Assembly (NCBI GenBank): GCA_949775045.1
Contig: OX459098.1
Coordinates: 12,648,707-12,712,706, forward strand
DNA: 64,000 nt
DNA from: Metridium senile
Taxonomy: Eukaryota; Cnidaria; Anthozoa; Actiniaria; Metridiidae
Direction: 5' to 3'
Shown here: positions 44,201 through 55,492 of the stretch, one piece after another
How the letters are laid out: each line of letters starts with the position of its first letter
Numbering within the stretch: the first letter of the stretch is position 1
Notes under the pieces: model-generated
Told to the model about the DNA's origin: nothing
What the model saw: only the letters and a program-made list of their open reading frames with translations
Database searches by the model: none
Position numbers and translations under genes: made by a program

Positions 44201-46880
44201 AATGATATTGATGACAATGATATTGATGACAATGATATTGATGACAATGATATTGATGACAATGATATTGATGACAATGATATTGATGACAATGATATTG
44301 ATGACAATGATATTGATGACAATGATATTGATGACAATGATATTGATGACAATGATATTAATTGATGACAATGATATTGATGACAATGATATTGATGACA
44401 ATGATATTGATGACAATGATATTGATGACAATGATATTGATGACAATGATATTGATGACAATGATATTGATGACAATGATATTGATGACAATGATATTAA
44501 TTGATGACAATGATATTAATTGATGACAATGATATTGATGACAATGATATTGATGACAATGATATTGATGACAATGATATTGATGACAATGATATTGATG
44601 ACAATGATATTGATGACAATGATATTGATGACAATGATATTGATGACAATGATATTGATGACAATGATATTGATGACAATGATATTGATGACAATGATAT
44701 TGATGACAATGATATTGATGACAATGATATTGATGACAATGATATTGATGACAATGATGAATATAATGACCTATGTGATGGTTGTAAAAATATTAAAGAT
44801 TATTATACATTTTACATACTACAAATCTGATTGGCCAAGAGCATACAGTGAATTTTCAAAAACATGTGAACTTGACAGGATAATGCTATTATCAGCTAGC
44901 AAATAATATATTCTGTCAAGTTCCTAGGCTCTCTCTGTTCTCAGGGAGTTGATCTGAAAATGGCAACAATAATTACAATGATTTCCCATTTCTTACATTT
45001 GTCATCTAATTCCTCCATAGATGATATTAGTGTCTTGGCCATGTCAGACATGTCTTTATATTTAGAAGTTGACAAATTGTTGAGTTGTTCAAGGAGTTCA
45101 TAATCATCTAGAGAAGCTAAAAAGAACAATAATTATCAACTTCATAGGAATATGTATAATTATGAATAAATATTCTTGGTGGAGATAAAAAGAAGATACA
45201 AATCGACTATATCTAACAGGTTCCCATTTAAATCTGTACTTTCCCATTTAAATCTGTACTTATGCAAATTGTGTTGATGTGTGCTAAACACACAGATCAA
45301 CCAATCATAAAGTTCAGTTCAGAAATAATATACTCTGATTGGTTGATCTGTGTGTTTAGCACACATCAACACAATTTGCATAAGTACAGATTTAAATGGG
45401 AAAGTACAGATTTAAATGGGAACCTGTTATCAGTGCTTTAAGTAAACATCTATTTTCCATTCATTATCCCGGGTAGTCAATTGATGAACCAAAAATCAAT
45501 AACAATCGATAGTCGATTGACTAAGCCGGATCATTATGCATTCATTTTCTATTTCATTTTCCCATTCACAAAGTGTAAGCTATAAGGTATTGGTACCTAT
45601 TCTCGGGCAGTCCCTATTCTCGGCACCACGAAAAAATATTATCAATACACAAACGACAACATTTATATTTTTCCTTCGTGTTTATTTTGTTGATGTTTGC
45701 ATGTTTTCATTGAAAGTCTTGAAAGTTTGTGTTAAATCAATGTAAAATCACAAGTTTACAATAGAATAACTTACCGGCTTCCATTGCCGTTGATTCGAAT
45801 TTCGATTATAATTCAGAAAAAAGGGAAAAAATAGCAGAAAATCCGGTTTGAAAGTCATAACTTTTCACACAAATCGTAAAACCGGCCATCTTGAATCCCA
45901 TGAAACTGTTCGGGTCGCTGTATTCACTCAATTACCGCAAACCATAAGTATTCTCACCACAGCAATCCCGTGAACCTATTCTCGGGCAACCAAAGATCTG
46001 AAAGTTTTCAGGCGTTTCTTTTCAATCCGCTTTGGTAAAAGTAGCTCAAGGTGATTTCAAACTCAGTTTTCAATCTCTCATAATTATCGTATTGTGTTGT
46101 TGTTGAACGAAGTACCGAAAGTACGTAGAAAGATACCAACTCACGGATGAACACAAAACGTTAAAAACGATAGCTTTAAAAACCATGTCACGAAGAATAA
46201 AAAGTAAATTGAACATAAAAAGTAAATAGAACGGTCTTCGCGTTAATTGTAAGTATTTTATATGTTATTTCGGGATTTTTTTTTCGGTTGCCCGAGAATA
46301 AGTTTCGGTTGCCCGAGAATGGGTTCGGCGCCCGAAAATAGGTACTCCGAGTGCATGAATAAACTTCGCTCAAATGTCTGTTTGCGAAATAATATATTTA
46401 CAAAAAAACAACTTAGAAAGATGTCTAATACAGCGAATGTTATTAACATGGTAAGTAAAAAAATACCAAACAACATAATCGCATTATTTTCGTGCCATTT
46501 GCTTTTGTGCCCGAGAATAGGTACCAACACATTATATAATATAAACTTTCCAAATCTTTTGATAACGATAACCAAAATATTTCAAATAGAGCATGCTTTA
46601 AGGGAACTACAAAAGAGTAATTCATACCAGTTAGTTCCCCATTCAAATATAAGGCTATTTTTTCGAACGCTTCTCGACATGTTTCTTGAAGTTCGGCACT
46701 ACTATCCTCATTTAAACTAGATTCTGAAATCATTCTTTGCCTTGTAACACTTTCAGCCAATGCACCCTCGACTTTACTGTCTTTGTCTGTTGTAGTTTGA
46801 CCAGAAACAGCACTTCCTGAGTCTTTATCGGTTGCTTCTGAAGTAGTATGGACACTATCGACTGCTGAAGCATCCGCCAT
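41298..46880 (-). CDS. BLOC1S2: BLOC-1 complex subunit 2, four exons (169 aa)
   Basis: The minus-strand exons are 46880-46628, 45116-44997, 43621-43517 and 41329-41298 (TAA). Every junction is GT/AG and phase 1, and the total is 510 nt. The first ~65 residues are Ser/Thr/acidic and disordered. The conserved part follows: [74 protein letters not shown], ending RFKRLEKR. This lines up along its length with animal BLOC1S2, a coiled-coil subunit of BLOC-1 (and BORC). Those complexes act in biogenesis and positioning of lysosome-related organelles. The last exon is only 32 nt. Introns are full of transposons and a 1-kb minisatellite. The start fits the family; the N-terminus varies between species. 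Confidence 0.9.
41440..41699. repeat. AATG/AATA tetranucleotide-rich tract (BLOC1S2 intron 3)
   Basis: AATGAATGAATAAATGAAT-like sequence resumes at 43165-43330 on the other side of the TIR element, so the transposon landed inside one simple-sequence tract. Confidence 0.75.
41700..43147. mobile_element. 1.45-kb TIR element with CGCGAACA subterminal repeats
   Basis: The ends are CAGTACCGCCTGGAATCACA, inverted exactly at 43128-43147, with TA on each side (41698-41699, 43148-43149). About 150 bp next to each end is packed with TTCGCGAACA/TGTTCGCA words in opposite orientation. The middle (41900-42960) has no transposase frame; the ORFs across the ends are artefacts. It lies in BLOC1S2 intron 3. 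Confidence 0.85.
43426..43485. mobile_element. 60-bp MITE remnant, CAGGGGGGTACTCCCTT ends
   Basis: CAGGGGGGTACTCCCTT is inverted as AAGGGAGTACCCCCTG. The GGGGGTACTCCC end is a common anthozoan repeat type from memory. It ends 31 bp from the BLOC1S2 exon 3 donor. Confidence 0.6.
43718..44760. repeat. 15-bp minisatellite, about 69 units, in BLOC1S2 intron 2
   Basis: The unit is ATTGATGACAATGAT. The period is divisible by three, so several frames on both strands stay open for 100-215 codons (DDNDI, MTMIL, SSISL and VINII repeats); none is a gene. Rare GATATTAATTGATGAC variants (near 44053, 44357, 44498 and 44517) break the frame and mark larger duplicated blocks. Confidence 0.95.
45217..45428. 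mobile_element. 212-bp palindromic MITE in BLOC1S2 intron 1
   Basis: AACAGGTTCCCATTTAAATC...GTGCTAAACACACAGATCAA is inverted exactly at the right end. The loop is at about 45300-45345. The 20-bp word TACTTTCCCATTTAAATCTG is itself repeated twice in each arm. Confidence 0.8.
45587..46530. mobile_element. 0.94-kb TIR element, GTGTTGGTACCTATTCTCGG ends
   Basis: The left GTATTGGTACCTATTCTCGG is inverted at the right (CCGAGAATAGGTACCAACAC), with further CCGAGAATA words inside both ends. It lies in BLOC1S2 intron 1. The ORFs at 46262 and 46258 run across it and are not genes. No transposase was seen. Confidence 0.7.
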
Positions 46881-47305
46881 ATTGGATATTTTAGTTTGAG
46901 CTGCATCATGGGATTTTTTCCCGGTTTTTTTTTGTTCCCCACACTACCCTCCTTAATAATAAAATAATTTTTTTTAAAATTATTATTACTTTTGTACCAC
47001 TGTATATATTTTCATTAAATATTTTAAAGATATTATTACTTGTAAGATTATTGAAATCTTTATCATTTATTATTATTGAAAGGTTTTACTTAAATTTTTT
47101 ATTTGATTGAAAAAACAATGTGTCGAAAGAAACCCAAACCTACCCCGACAAGGTCCAAATTGTCACTGATGTTATTACTGTCGTGTCATGAGAAGACAGG
47201 CCTCTCTTTACAAAACCTTCAGCTGAGCATGAAAAATTGGCGTGTTTTAGCTTTTATTTCGTCTCCATTAGGTGCTTTCATTTCTTCACGAAGCTTTGCA
47301 CCACC
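46881..47305. other. Intergenic space between BLOC1S2 and the first C16orf89-like gene (divergent promoters)
   Basis: The two genes diverge with 425 bp between their ATGs. An AT-rich stretch lies at 46960-47100. A spurious 68-codon ORF at 47103 overlaps the presumed 5' UTR. Confidence 0.6.
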
Positions 47306-50300
47306 ATGAGTCTCAAACTAGCCATCATTTTAGTGGTAAGCTTACAAGTTAACTCGAAGGTCGTTCCACAGAATCCGGGACATAATGCACAGAGATTTCA
47401 AACTCCACTGGTAGGCCCAGGGCCATATAATGAACACTTGGAAAGAGTTTTTGAAGCCCTGCAAAAGCTAATAGTGTTTTACAATAAAGAGTATAAGAAT
47501 CTGCTTGTTGACGGCGTTTATGGACTGCGAGTTTTAGAAGGTAGGTTTTGAGAAATCCTAAAAATAAATTTAATATGCAGTTACTAGTACTTAATTTAAT
47601 TAGTTCAGCAAGTCATGCTTGAAATGTAGGTTATTAAATAGTACGTTAAGTACCGGTATTGAAAAAGTCAAATAATTATTGGCCATTGTTAGGTCTCTTA
47701 TGGGAAGAGGCCAATTTTTTCATGGCCAATTTTGCAAGATAAAAATTTAATTATATGTGTTGTAAATTATTGTTGATCGATTGATCCGGAGGGGGGCTAA
47801 ACATATTACTGGGGGTCAATTCCAGACATAGTTTTGTGGGTCCTATGTTTATTGACAAAAAAATTGTACAGCCTCTCCCTGATGGTTATAATGAAAGTTA
47901 TGGAAAATAACCGAACTGCCCCTGAAAAGTGAAAAGACATGGAAATATATTTTGTTTAAGAAAGTGTATTAAGCTTCACTATCATCATGTGTCATCTATT
48001 TTGTCATTGTCCACATTATTATCAAGGTGTTGGTCATCATTATCATGATTATTCTTATCATCTTCTCCTGCGTTATCATCATCAGCATCTTTTGCATTTA
48101 TCATCTTTATATTTCCTATCATCCTCAATTTATAATCAACAACATCATAATATCATATTTACCATAACTTTCATTATTATCATCATCATCATCATTTTTA
48201 TTTGAATAAACCATCAGGGAGAGGCTGTACAATTGTTTTTGTCAATAATCATAGGATACTGTTTGAGCATGTTATAAATACCATTTTTTACAAGCGTTTT
48301 AATTTGAAGGACCCACAAAACTATGTATGGAATTGACCCCCCAGTAATCTGTCAGTAAACAATTTTGGCAGCGAAAAAAATTACAACACATCAATAATTT
48401 AAATTAAGCTAGTATAGGCTGTGTTGGTGTTTGATATAAACGATAAGTAATATAATGAAATTTGTAGCACTGTAAAAAATGTTAACTTAACTTTACCAGT
48501 TGTGATGTTTTGAGCTTAATTTATCCCTTTGTCTTACTGTTTTACTGCGACAAAGGGCTAAAACTTGAAACATCAGTAAAGTAAAGTTTACATTTTTTAA
48601 GGTGTTACTAATTTCATTATATTACCTATCTAATAAACTTTATTGTATTTCACATTTACAGGTGTCGTTGATGTCATTCTACAAGAACATAAAAAAGGAA
48701 TTCTCAAAATTCCCTTGAGCACCCAGAACCAAATCTCCAAATTAGGTGTTGTGGCATCAAGGACTGCTAAAATGACATACCCCTATTTAAAAAAAATGGA
48801 TCCACATTATTTTGAAATCATGGGATTTACAGTATTAGAGCCGTGGAGAAATATCAAACCATTGAAAAAAATGAGTGATGATAATTTTGATGTGACAATG
48901 CAGAATTATGTTCAAATGGATATGGATGAAGAAAGTCAAGATAAATGTTTTAATGCCCTTACTGGAGACAGAAGAAAAGGTATCAAGCCTTGTACAGTAT
49001 CAGACTATTGCTGGAAAGTTAATACAGTACCTGGACAGAAGTCATACCAACTGACCCATCAAGTGCTGTACTTTCTGCTGGGACAAGTGAAAGGTATAAT
49101 ACATGACACAAAAAATGTTTTAGAGTGAACATGCAGTGAGTTACAAAATGAAATTGGATAACTGTAAAGAAATGTGCATTTGTGCATACAGTGGAACCCT
49201 GCCCTACAGCCAATCGCTTTATACGTCCACCCCGTTGTTGTGGCCAGTTTTTTAGGTCCCAACGAAATGCATGCCCATACATTTTCTATAGAATTTACCC
49301 GCTTTATATAGCCACCCAGTTAATACGGCCACTTTTGGCTGTCCCTTCAGTGGCTGGATAAACGGGGCTCCACTGTAGTGGCATTCTGGCATGGTAGGGC
49401 ATTGTACATGTATAATCCATTTTTATCTGAAAGCCAGAAGTTTATTGTTTATTGTTTATTGTTTCTGCCATATTACAAGGTTTACATATATAATGTTATA
49501 TATAAGAAAAATTACAATGCAATCAGTATAGATAAATATTAAATGTATAGACAAATATTAAATGGTGTAATATGGCAAGGAGGCCTCTGGAAAGAAAGTT
49601 ATTCAGTATCAATATTCTTTCAATTTTATTAACTTACTCATGTATTATAATTTAAAAAAATACAATAATTTAAAGGTTAGCCTCCTTCACAGGCAACTCC
49701 TTTTCTCTACATTTGGGTTTCCTTTGTAACATTCTTTTTGACCGTGAGGAGACTGAGAATGAGAAAGGAAAAAAAAAGTATCTTCGTTCCCAGACTCCTA
49801 CAGAGAGATGCCTGCGGAGGAGACTAAATTAATGTATGAGAAATTGCTGTTTTATAACATGTATTGAATATATATTACAGTGCAGACACTCCAACCGAGA
49901 CCACATTAGATGAATTGACAATCAACCAATCATATTGCAGCTTTCAGTTCAAGAATGTTATTAGCATGAGAACACTATAATTTGATTGGCTTATGCTGTT
50001 ATCAGTTGTCTGGTTTAAATGTTTTTTTGTCTAAGTGGTCCCGGTTGGAGTGTCCACACTGTTTAATGCTTTCTTTTTTGTCCTTCCAGGCTGTTCTAAA
50101 GTGTTTGAGTCAAGGTTCAAAGCGCAGTCATATACTGGAGGGATTGATAGGTTTTTGTCCATAAGCTGCCATGCAATGCTCCCTGAAATGAACAAACAAG
50201 AGGAATATGCAATCAAAACAAAAAATCTAGGAGAAATTGACTTATATATGGAGCAGGCTGTCGTGTGTGGAATGATTGGTTATTCTGACTTCTTCAGTTT

Positions 50301-53300
50301 AGATAGACTTAATCGTATTTTAGCATGGAGGCATAAAGATGGATGTTTTGGATATACAGATGAAATTGGAGGCAAAGAAGATGAAGATATAGGTGGATAT
50401 GGTCAAAGGTGGGTATATTAGCTATAAGAGATATATAGAGGATATATATTACATGGGTGCGCGGAGATACGGAAATTTATCTTCGAGTGTTGAAATGAGA
50501 TTTTCAACATGAGAAAATTAAATTTGCATCTCCAAGCAACCATGTAATGTTCTGTTTATTATATATTAATTATCAATGAGAATAAAATAAACCTTTTTTT
50601 GACACAAGAAGTTTCTGTACTAAAGCTGTGTAAACCATAGTGATGTTATTTTCACATGTATGTGAAGATATCACATTTTTGAAGCAGAGAAATATAGGTA
50701 TTTCATTGACAATTATAGAATAACATTATTTATTATCTAATAAGACTAGCCTCCTTATCAGATGTCTTTTGGAGGAATTTGAGACCAACACAAATGACGT
50801 CTGCTAAGGAGGCTAGCAATTAAACTCAAAATCACAGCTTTTTAGAATTAAATGTTACTAGTCGGGGTACACGTGAAAAATTCACTACTTTTCTTACTGC
50901 CCGACACACCTTACCGTGGCCACCTAATTAAAGTTTTGTACAAGTTAACCAATCAGAAAGCGAGAATTTGACATTAATATAAAAGAGATGCCAAGTGTCA
51001 AATGGTTATAAACACTTTGAAATGTTCAAAGCGAAGACAAGAGTGAAGTTTATAAGTGTCTGAAAAACCTCCCAGAATGTTTAAATTTGAAAAGGTGTAG
51101 CAAATAATTTGAAAAGAGGAACTTTTGAACGCTAAGCTAACTTTTACAAAACTTTTATTGGGTGGCCACGATAAGGCGCGTTATGCTGTAATGCTTGGGC
51201 TGCTCTTTGTAATGATTGGGCTTCCTGTGTCCCTGGTGAGATCGCTGCAAGACTACTTTGATTTCTAGTTTTGCAAGCATTTAATTTCTCATTCCAATTT
51301 TTTTTCCCTACTGCACCCACTCTTAGCATTTATGGAATTTGTTTGATGGCACAGTGGGCGGGTTTATTGGAATAAGATGCGGACATTTTTCGCTTAGCTT
51401 ATTAATATTATGATGGTCTTCAATCTACTAAACTAATTAAAAAGAGATTGAATACAGTAAACACCCGCATATATAAAGAACAAATGGATTAAGAACACCA
51501 GGCTGAAATTTGGCCAATAAAGTACCTTTTTTATAAGAACAAGATCAGCCTGAAAATTGTAACATGTTCCTATAAAATGGAAAAAGTGTCATAATTACAA
51601 AACATGTAAGTTGATGTTTGCTGTCAGATAACTACATAACTCTATCATTTTTTAATATAATCAAATTATAGAATAATTATTTATTTTATTTTTCTAAAAT
51701 ATGCTAATTATACCTCTAGCAACATTTTTTGGATAGTATTACTAAATCAAAATTTAAGAACATTTTAAGAACATTTTGAGGCTGATTTGTCACTAAGCAC
51801 CCAATAAATAAGAACTCAATCAGCCTGACCTCCAAAATCGTGTGTTCTTATATGCGGGTGTTTACTGTACTGGTAAGTTTTATAGCCAAAATCACTGCTC
51901 TGCAAATTGTGAATTTCAATTATTTGAGTTTGCATTTTCCTGATCTATTTATCGGTTTGGAAGCAGAGCTGATGATTGACAGACTAGAAAAGATAACAAT
52001 TTTGGTGAAGTTGAAGGTCTGGATCGATATACAAAGAATAGCCAAAGATGTTAAAAGGTCTCTATCATTGCAAGCTCAATGTTTGTCTGGCTTGGATGCA
52101 TAGGCACAGTTACCTTTTAAAATGGTACATAGAACTGTGAAGGGGACTGTTGGACCTGTGAGCACAGCAGTGATTGACCATCACTCTCATTGCATCCTGG
52201 GGGAGGGGAGGGGGACATGGGGGGGGGGTCCTCAACACCGCAACACTGCATCACAATATCTCTCACTGCACACCGCAGCTTACAGTGCAACTACTGAAAC
52301 TGGGGCCACAAAAACATGATTATCCAATCACGATCGAGAATATGAACAATAGAATCTCTACAAATGTTTGACTTTTTTGCTTAAAATGCTAATAATTTTC
52401 ATTATTTGTGGACGGAATTGAGAAAGATTGAATAAGAAACATCTTAGCCTGTGAGAACTCTCTACAAGTTTTTCGTTTGATCTAAAAAACTATTTATTTT
52501 GATATTTGTTTGGGTTGCCCCGGTTTCAGTAGTTGCACTGTAAGAAAAGCAAACACCATACACTGAAGGCATTAACATCACCACAACACCACACTTTGAG
52601 AACTTTGGGAACCCGTTACTGGACATCCTCTCTGTGGGTTTTCCCTGCCTAACATAGTGTGGCGAATTTTGTAAATAAATAAATTTTTTCACCACTGCAA
52701 GAAATATTCATTAACACCACCATCCCCCATGTCCCCCTCCTTCGTTGCTTTCTTTAGATATCAACTAGTAATCATTTCTTGTCTAATTTTAGACATGTTG
52801 AAACCCAAGAGAGACAGACAATGAGAAAGTTAACAGTTTCAAGAGACCTTGAAGGTAAAGCATGATGACAATGATGATTATTATGAGGATGATGATGTTG
52901 ATGATTATGGTGATAATATTGATATTGATAATAGTGTTTGTGATGATAGTGCATGATGCATAATGGCAGTGATGATAATTATGAGGATGATGATGTTGAT
53001 GATTATGGTGATAATATTGATATTGATAATAGTGTTTGTGATGATAGTGCATGATGCATAATGGCAGTGATGATAATTATGAGGATGAGGATGATGATGT
53101 TGATGATTATTATTAAAGGATTATTAACAGAGCACGAGGTCTGTACAAAAAAGACCGAGGTCTGATATTTTTCCGGACAGACCCAACAACGAGGTTAATA
53201 AATCGTTTATTATATGGCTTTTTTTCTTAGCGATGTACAAAATTTCAAATATTTTATTGCCAAATCTCTCATTGTTGAATTAATAAAAATACATTAAACA

Positions 53301-55492
53301 CACACTTAACTGGCTAAAAAACACTTTGCAGGTATGAAAAGGCAAAACTTTAAATATTTATTGCAATACTTTACAAGTTATTTTTTAATTTCCCGGTCTG
53401 AAAAAAATACGAAAATTGGACCGTTGTCATGGCAACGGTCTGATATGGGAAAATATCAGACCGGAAATCAGCCAATCAGAACGTGCATACTATTGTAGCC
53501 ATATAATATGGTGATATAATTATGTTGATATAAATAATGTTCATGATGAATGATCGCAATGATGATAATTATGAGGATGATGAAGTTGATGTGGTAATAA
53601 TGATGTTGATAATAGTATGATGATGATGATGATAGTGATCAATGAAGATGAGATTGATGATGACGATGACGATGTTGATAATGATATTAATTATAATGAA
53701 GGGAGATGATGATTTAGATTACCCTTTATTTATTTATTTATTCATTCATTTATTCATTTATTTATTTATTCATCCATTTATTCATCCATTTATTCATTTA
53801 TTTATTTATTTATTCATTCATTTATTCATTTATTTATTTATTCATCCATTACTTAGTCATTGATTTATCTATCTTCTTTTCACTTATTCATTTATTATTC
53901 ATTTATCAATCCATCCATCCATTTATTTATTATTCATTTATCAATCCATCCATCCATTCATTTATTATTCATTTATCAATCCATCCATCCATTCATTTCT
54001 TTATTCATTTATCAATCCATCCATCCATTCATTTCTTTATCCATTTATTTATTCATTCATTTATTCATTTATTTATTTATTCATCCATTTATTCATCCAT
54101 TTATTCATTTATTTATTTATTTATTCATTCATTTATTCATTTATTTATTTATTCATCCATTACTTAGTCATTGATTTATCTATCTTCTTTTCACTTATTC
54201 ATTTATTATTCATTTATCAATCCATCCATCCATTTATTTATTATTCATTTATCAATCCATCCATCCATTCATTTATTATTCATTTATCAATCCATCCATC
54301 CATTCATTTCTTTATTCATTTATCAATCCATCCATCCATTCATTTCTTTATCCATTCATTTCTTTATTCATTTATCAATCCATCCATCCATTCATTTCTT
54401 TATTCATTCATTTCTTTATTCATTCATTTCTTTATTCATTCATTTCTTTATTCATTCATTTCTTTATTCATTCATTTCTTTATTCATTCATTTCTTTATT
54501 CATTCATTTCTTTATTCATTCATTTCTTTATTCATTCATTTCTTTATTCATTCATTTCTTTATTCATTCATTTCTTTATTCATTCACTTCTTTATTCATT
54601 CATTTCTTTATTCATTCATTTCTTTATTCATTCATTTCTTTATTCATTCATTTCTTTATTCATTCATTTCTTTATTCATTCACTTCTTTATTCATTCACT
54701 TCTTTATTCATTCACTTCTTTATTCATTCATTTCTTTATTCATTCATTTCTTTATTCATTCATTTCTTTATCCATTCATTTCTTTATTCATTCATTTCTT
54801 TATTCATTCATTTCTTTATTCATTCATTTCTTTATTCATTCATTTCTTTATTCATTCATTTCTTTATTCATTCATTTCTTTATTCATTCATTTCTTTATT
54901 CATTCATTTCTTTATTCATTCATTTCTTTATTCATTCATTTCTTTATTTATTCATTTCTTTATTCATTCATTTCTTTATTCATTCATTTCTTTATTCATT
55001 CATTTCTTTATTCATTCATTTCTTTATTCATTCATTTCTTTATTCATTCATTTCTTTATTCATTCATTTCTTTATTCATTCATTTCTTTATTCATTCATT
55101 TCTTTATTCATTCATTTCTTTATTCATTCACTATTCATTCATCCATTTAGTTGGTCATTGATTTATTTATTCCTCTTTTCATCCATCCATCCATTCATTC
55201 ATTTATTATTTATTCAGGTGGTTGTGAAGTGCATTCCACTGGTGTAGGGACTGGTCTTTTTGCTCTGTACCTTCGCTGGCTTCTTCACCTCTACACCAAG
55301 CATTCCACTAGTCACATCAAGGCAGACGAAGAATTACAACTTCACAAAAAATATTATGATTCTAGTAATTTAATTTATATTTTCCTAATAGTAGCTGTCT
55401 CTGTAATAATATTACTGATATTTTCTAAGAGAATGGGTCTTCGTTTTCATAGGAGTAAATTTGTTAGAAATTTATGCCCATGTATATTTTAA
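47306..55492 (+). CDS. C16orf89-like (DUF4735) protein 1, five exons (440 aa), membrane-anchored
   Basis: Exons are 47306-47540, 48662-49093, 50090-50408, 52793-52854 and 55218-55492 (TAA). Donors and acceptors match in phase (1,1,2,1). Residues 1-17 are a signal peptide. Family landmarks are LLVDGVYGLRVLEG near residue 73; CTVSDYCWKV; YQLTHQVLYFLLGQ; DLYMEQAVVCGMIGYSDF; ILAWRHKDGCF; and GGCEVHSTGVGTGLFALYLR. The last ~40 residues hold a membrane span (LIYIFLIVAVSVIILLIFSK) and a basic tail. Vertebrate C16orf89 is a secreted protein of poorly known role, without such an anchor as far as I recall. An in-frame ATG at 47237 is less likely than 47306 (CACCATGA). AATAAA is at about 55903. The family assignment is from remembered motifs. 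Confidence 0.75.
47806..48348. mobile_element. ~540-bp inverted-repeat element in intron 1
   Basis: TACTGGGGGTCAATTCCAGA...CATAGTTTTGTGGGTCC and TGTACAGCCTCTCCCTGATG on the left are inverted on the right. The centre is ATC/TCATC-rich (47980-48200). Confidence 0.65.
48409..48632. repeat. Two hammerhead-type tails in opposite orientation (intron 1)
   Basis: 48409-48530 reads the minus-strand version (CTAGTATAGGCTGTGTTGGT, CGATAAGTAATATAATGAAA, TAACTTAACTTTACC). 48541-48632 reads the plus version (AAAGGGCTAAAACTTGAAAC, ATCAGTAAAGTAAAG, GGTGTTACTAATTTCATT). Both lack the intact CTGATGA strand. The second ends just before exon 2. Confidence 0.5.
49189..49375. mobile_element. 187-bp MITE, CAGTGGAACCC ends, TA target site
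   Basis: CAGTGGAACCCTGC at the left is inverted as GGGGCTCCACTG at the right, with TA on both sides. The end resembles pogo/Tigger-type elements. It lies in intron 2 of the gene at 47306. Confidence 0.65.
49878..50061. mobile_element. 184-bp MITE ending 28 bp before exon 3
   Basis: CAGTGCAGACACTCCAACCG...AGACCACATTAG is inverted as CTAAGTGGTCCCGGTTGGAG...TGTCCACACTG. It abuts the polypyrimidine tract of the exon 3 acceptor. Confidence 0.65.
51455..51867. mobile_element. 413-bp TIR element, CAGTAAACACCCGCATATA ends, TA target site
   Basis: The ends are exact inverses and are flanked by TA (51453-51454, 51868-51869). They are related to the 1.44-kb element at 31810-33249 (CAGTAACACCCCGCGTATAA). 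The phrases GCCTGA and ATAAGAACA recur inside both. Confidence 0.8.
52283..52540. mobile_element. 258-bp MITE, CAGTGCAACTACTGAAAC ends, TA target site
   Basis: Inverted ends CAGTGCAACTACTGAAACTG with TA on both sides. Same family as 35951-36182 (CAGTGCGACTACTCGAA; shared CCAATCACG interior). Confidence 0.75.
52855..53640. repeat. GAT-rich minisatellite and inverted repeat in intron 4
   Basis: Units of about 118 bp (GAGGATGATGATGTTGATGA, GTTTGTGATGATAGTGCATG) repeat at 52884, 53001 and partly 53090. An inverted patch at 53120-53515 (CGAGGTCTG / CAGACCGGAAATCAG) suggests a diverged transposon inside the array. Confidence 0.65.
53700..55150 (+). repeat. TTTATTCATTCATTTC minisatellite in intron 4 (about 1.4 kb)
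   Basis: Long TTCATTTCTTTATTCA array preceded by two copies of a ~311-bp block (53729 onward and 54040 onward, both containing CATTACTTAGTCATTGATTT). The 358-codon frame at 54171 (FIHSFLYSFISL repeats) is an artefact. The array stops about 70 bp before exon 5. Confidence 0.9.

Larger units (their letters stand above)
50409..52792. other. Intron 3 of the first C16orf89-like gene: a stack of MITEs
   Basis: It holds the short relative of the 7577 MITE (50449-50575), an inverted repeat at about 50908-51178 (CTTACCGTGGCCACC / GGTGGCCACGATAAGG), and the TIR elements at 51455-51867 and 52283-52540. A G-rich run is at 52200-52228. The ORFs at 51144, 51840, 52122, 52174 and 52462 are within these repeats. 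Confidence 0.7.

Noticed and set aside
43714..44906. Several 85-215-codon ORFs on both strands (DDNDI, MTMIL, SSISL repeats)
   Set aside because: All are translations of the 15-bp minisatellite inside BLOC1S2 intron 2; frames are open only because the unit lacks stops.
54171..55247. 358-codon ORF, the longest in the window
   Set aside because: It is a TTCATTTCTTTA minisatellite in intron 4 of the first C16orf89-like gene, and its end overlaps exon 5 in the wrong frame.
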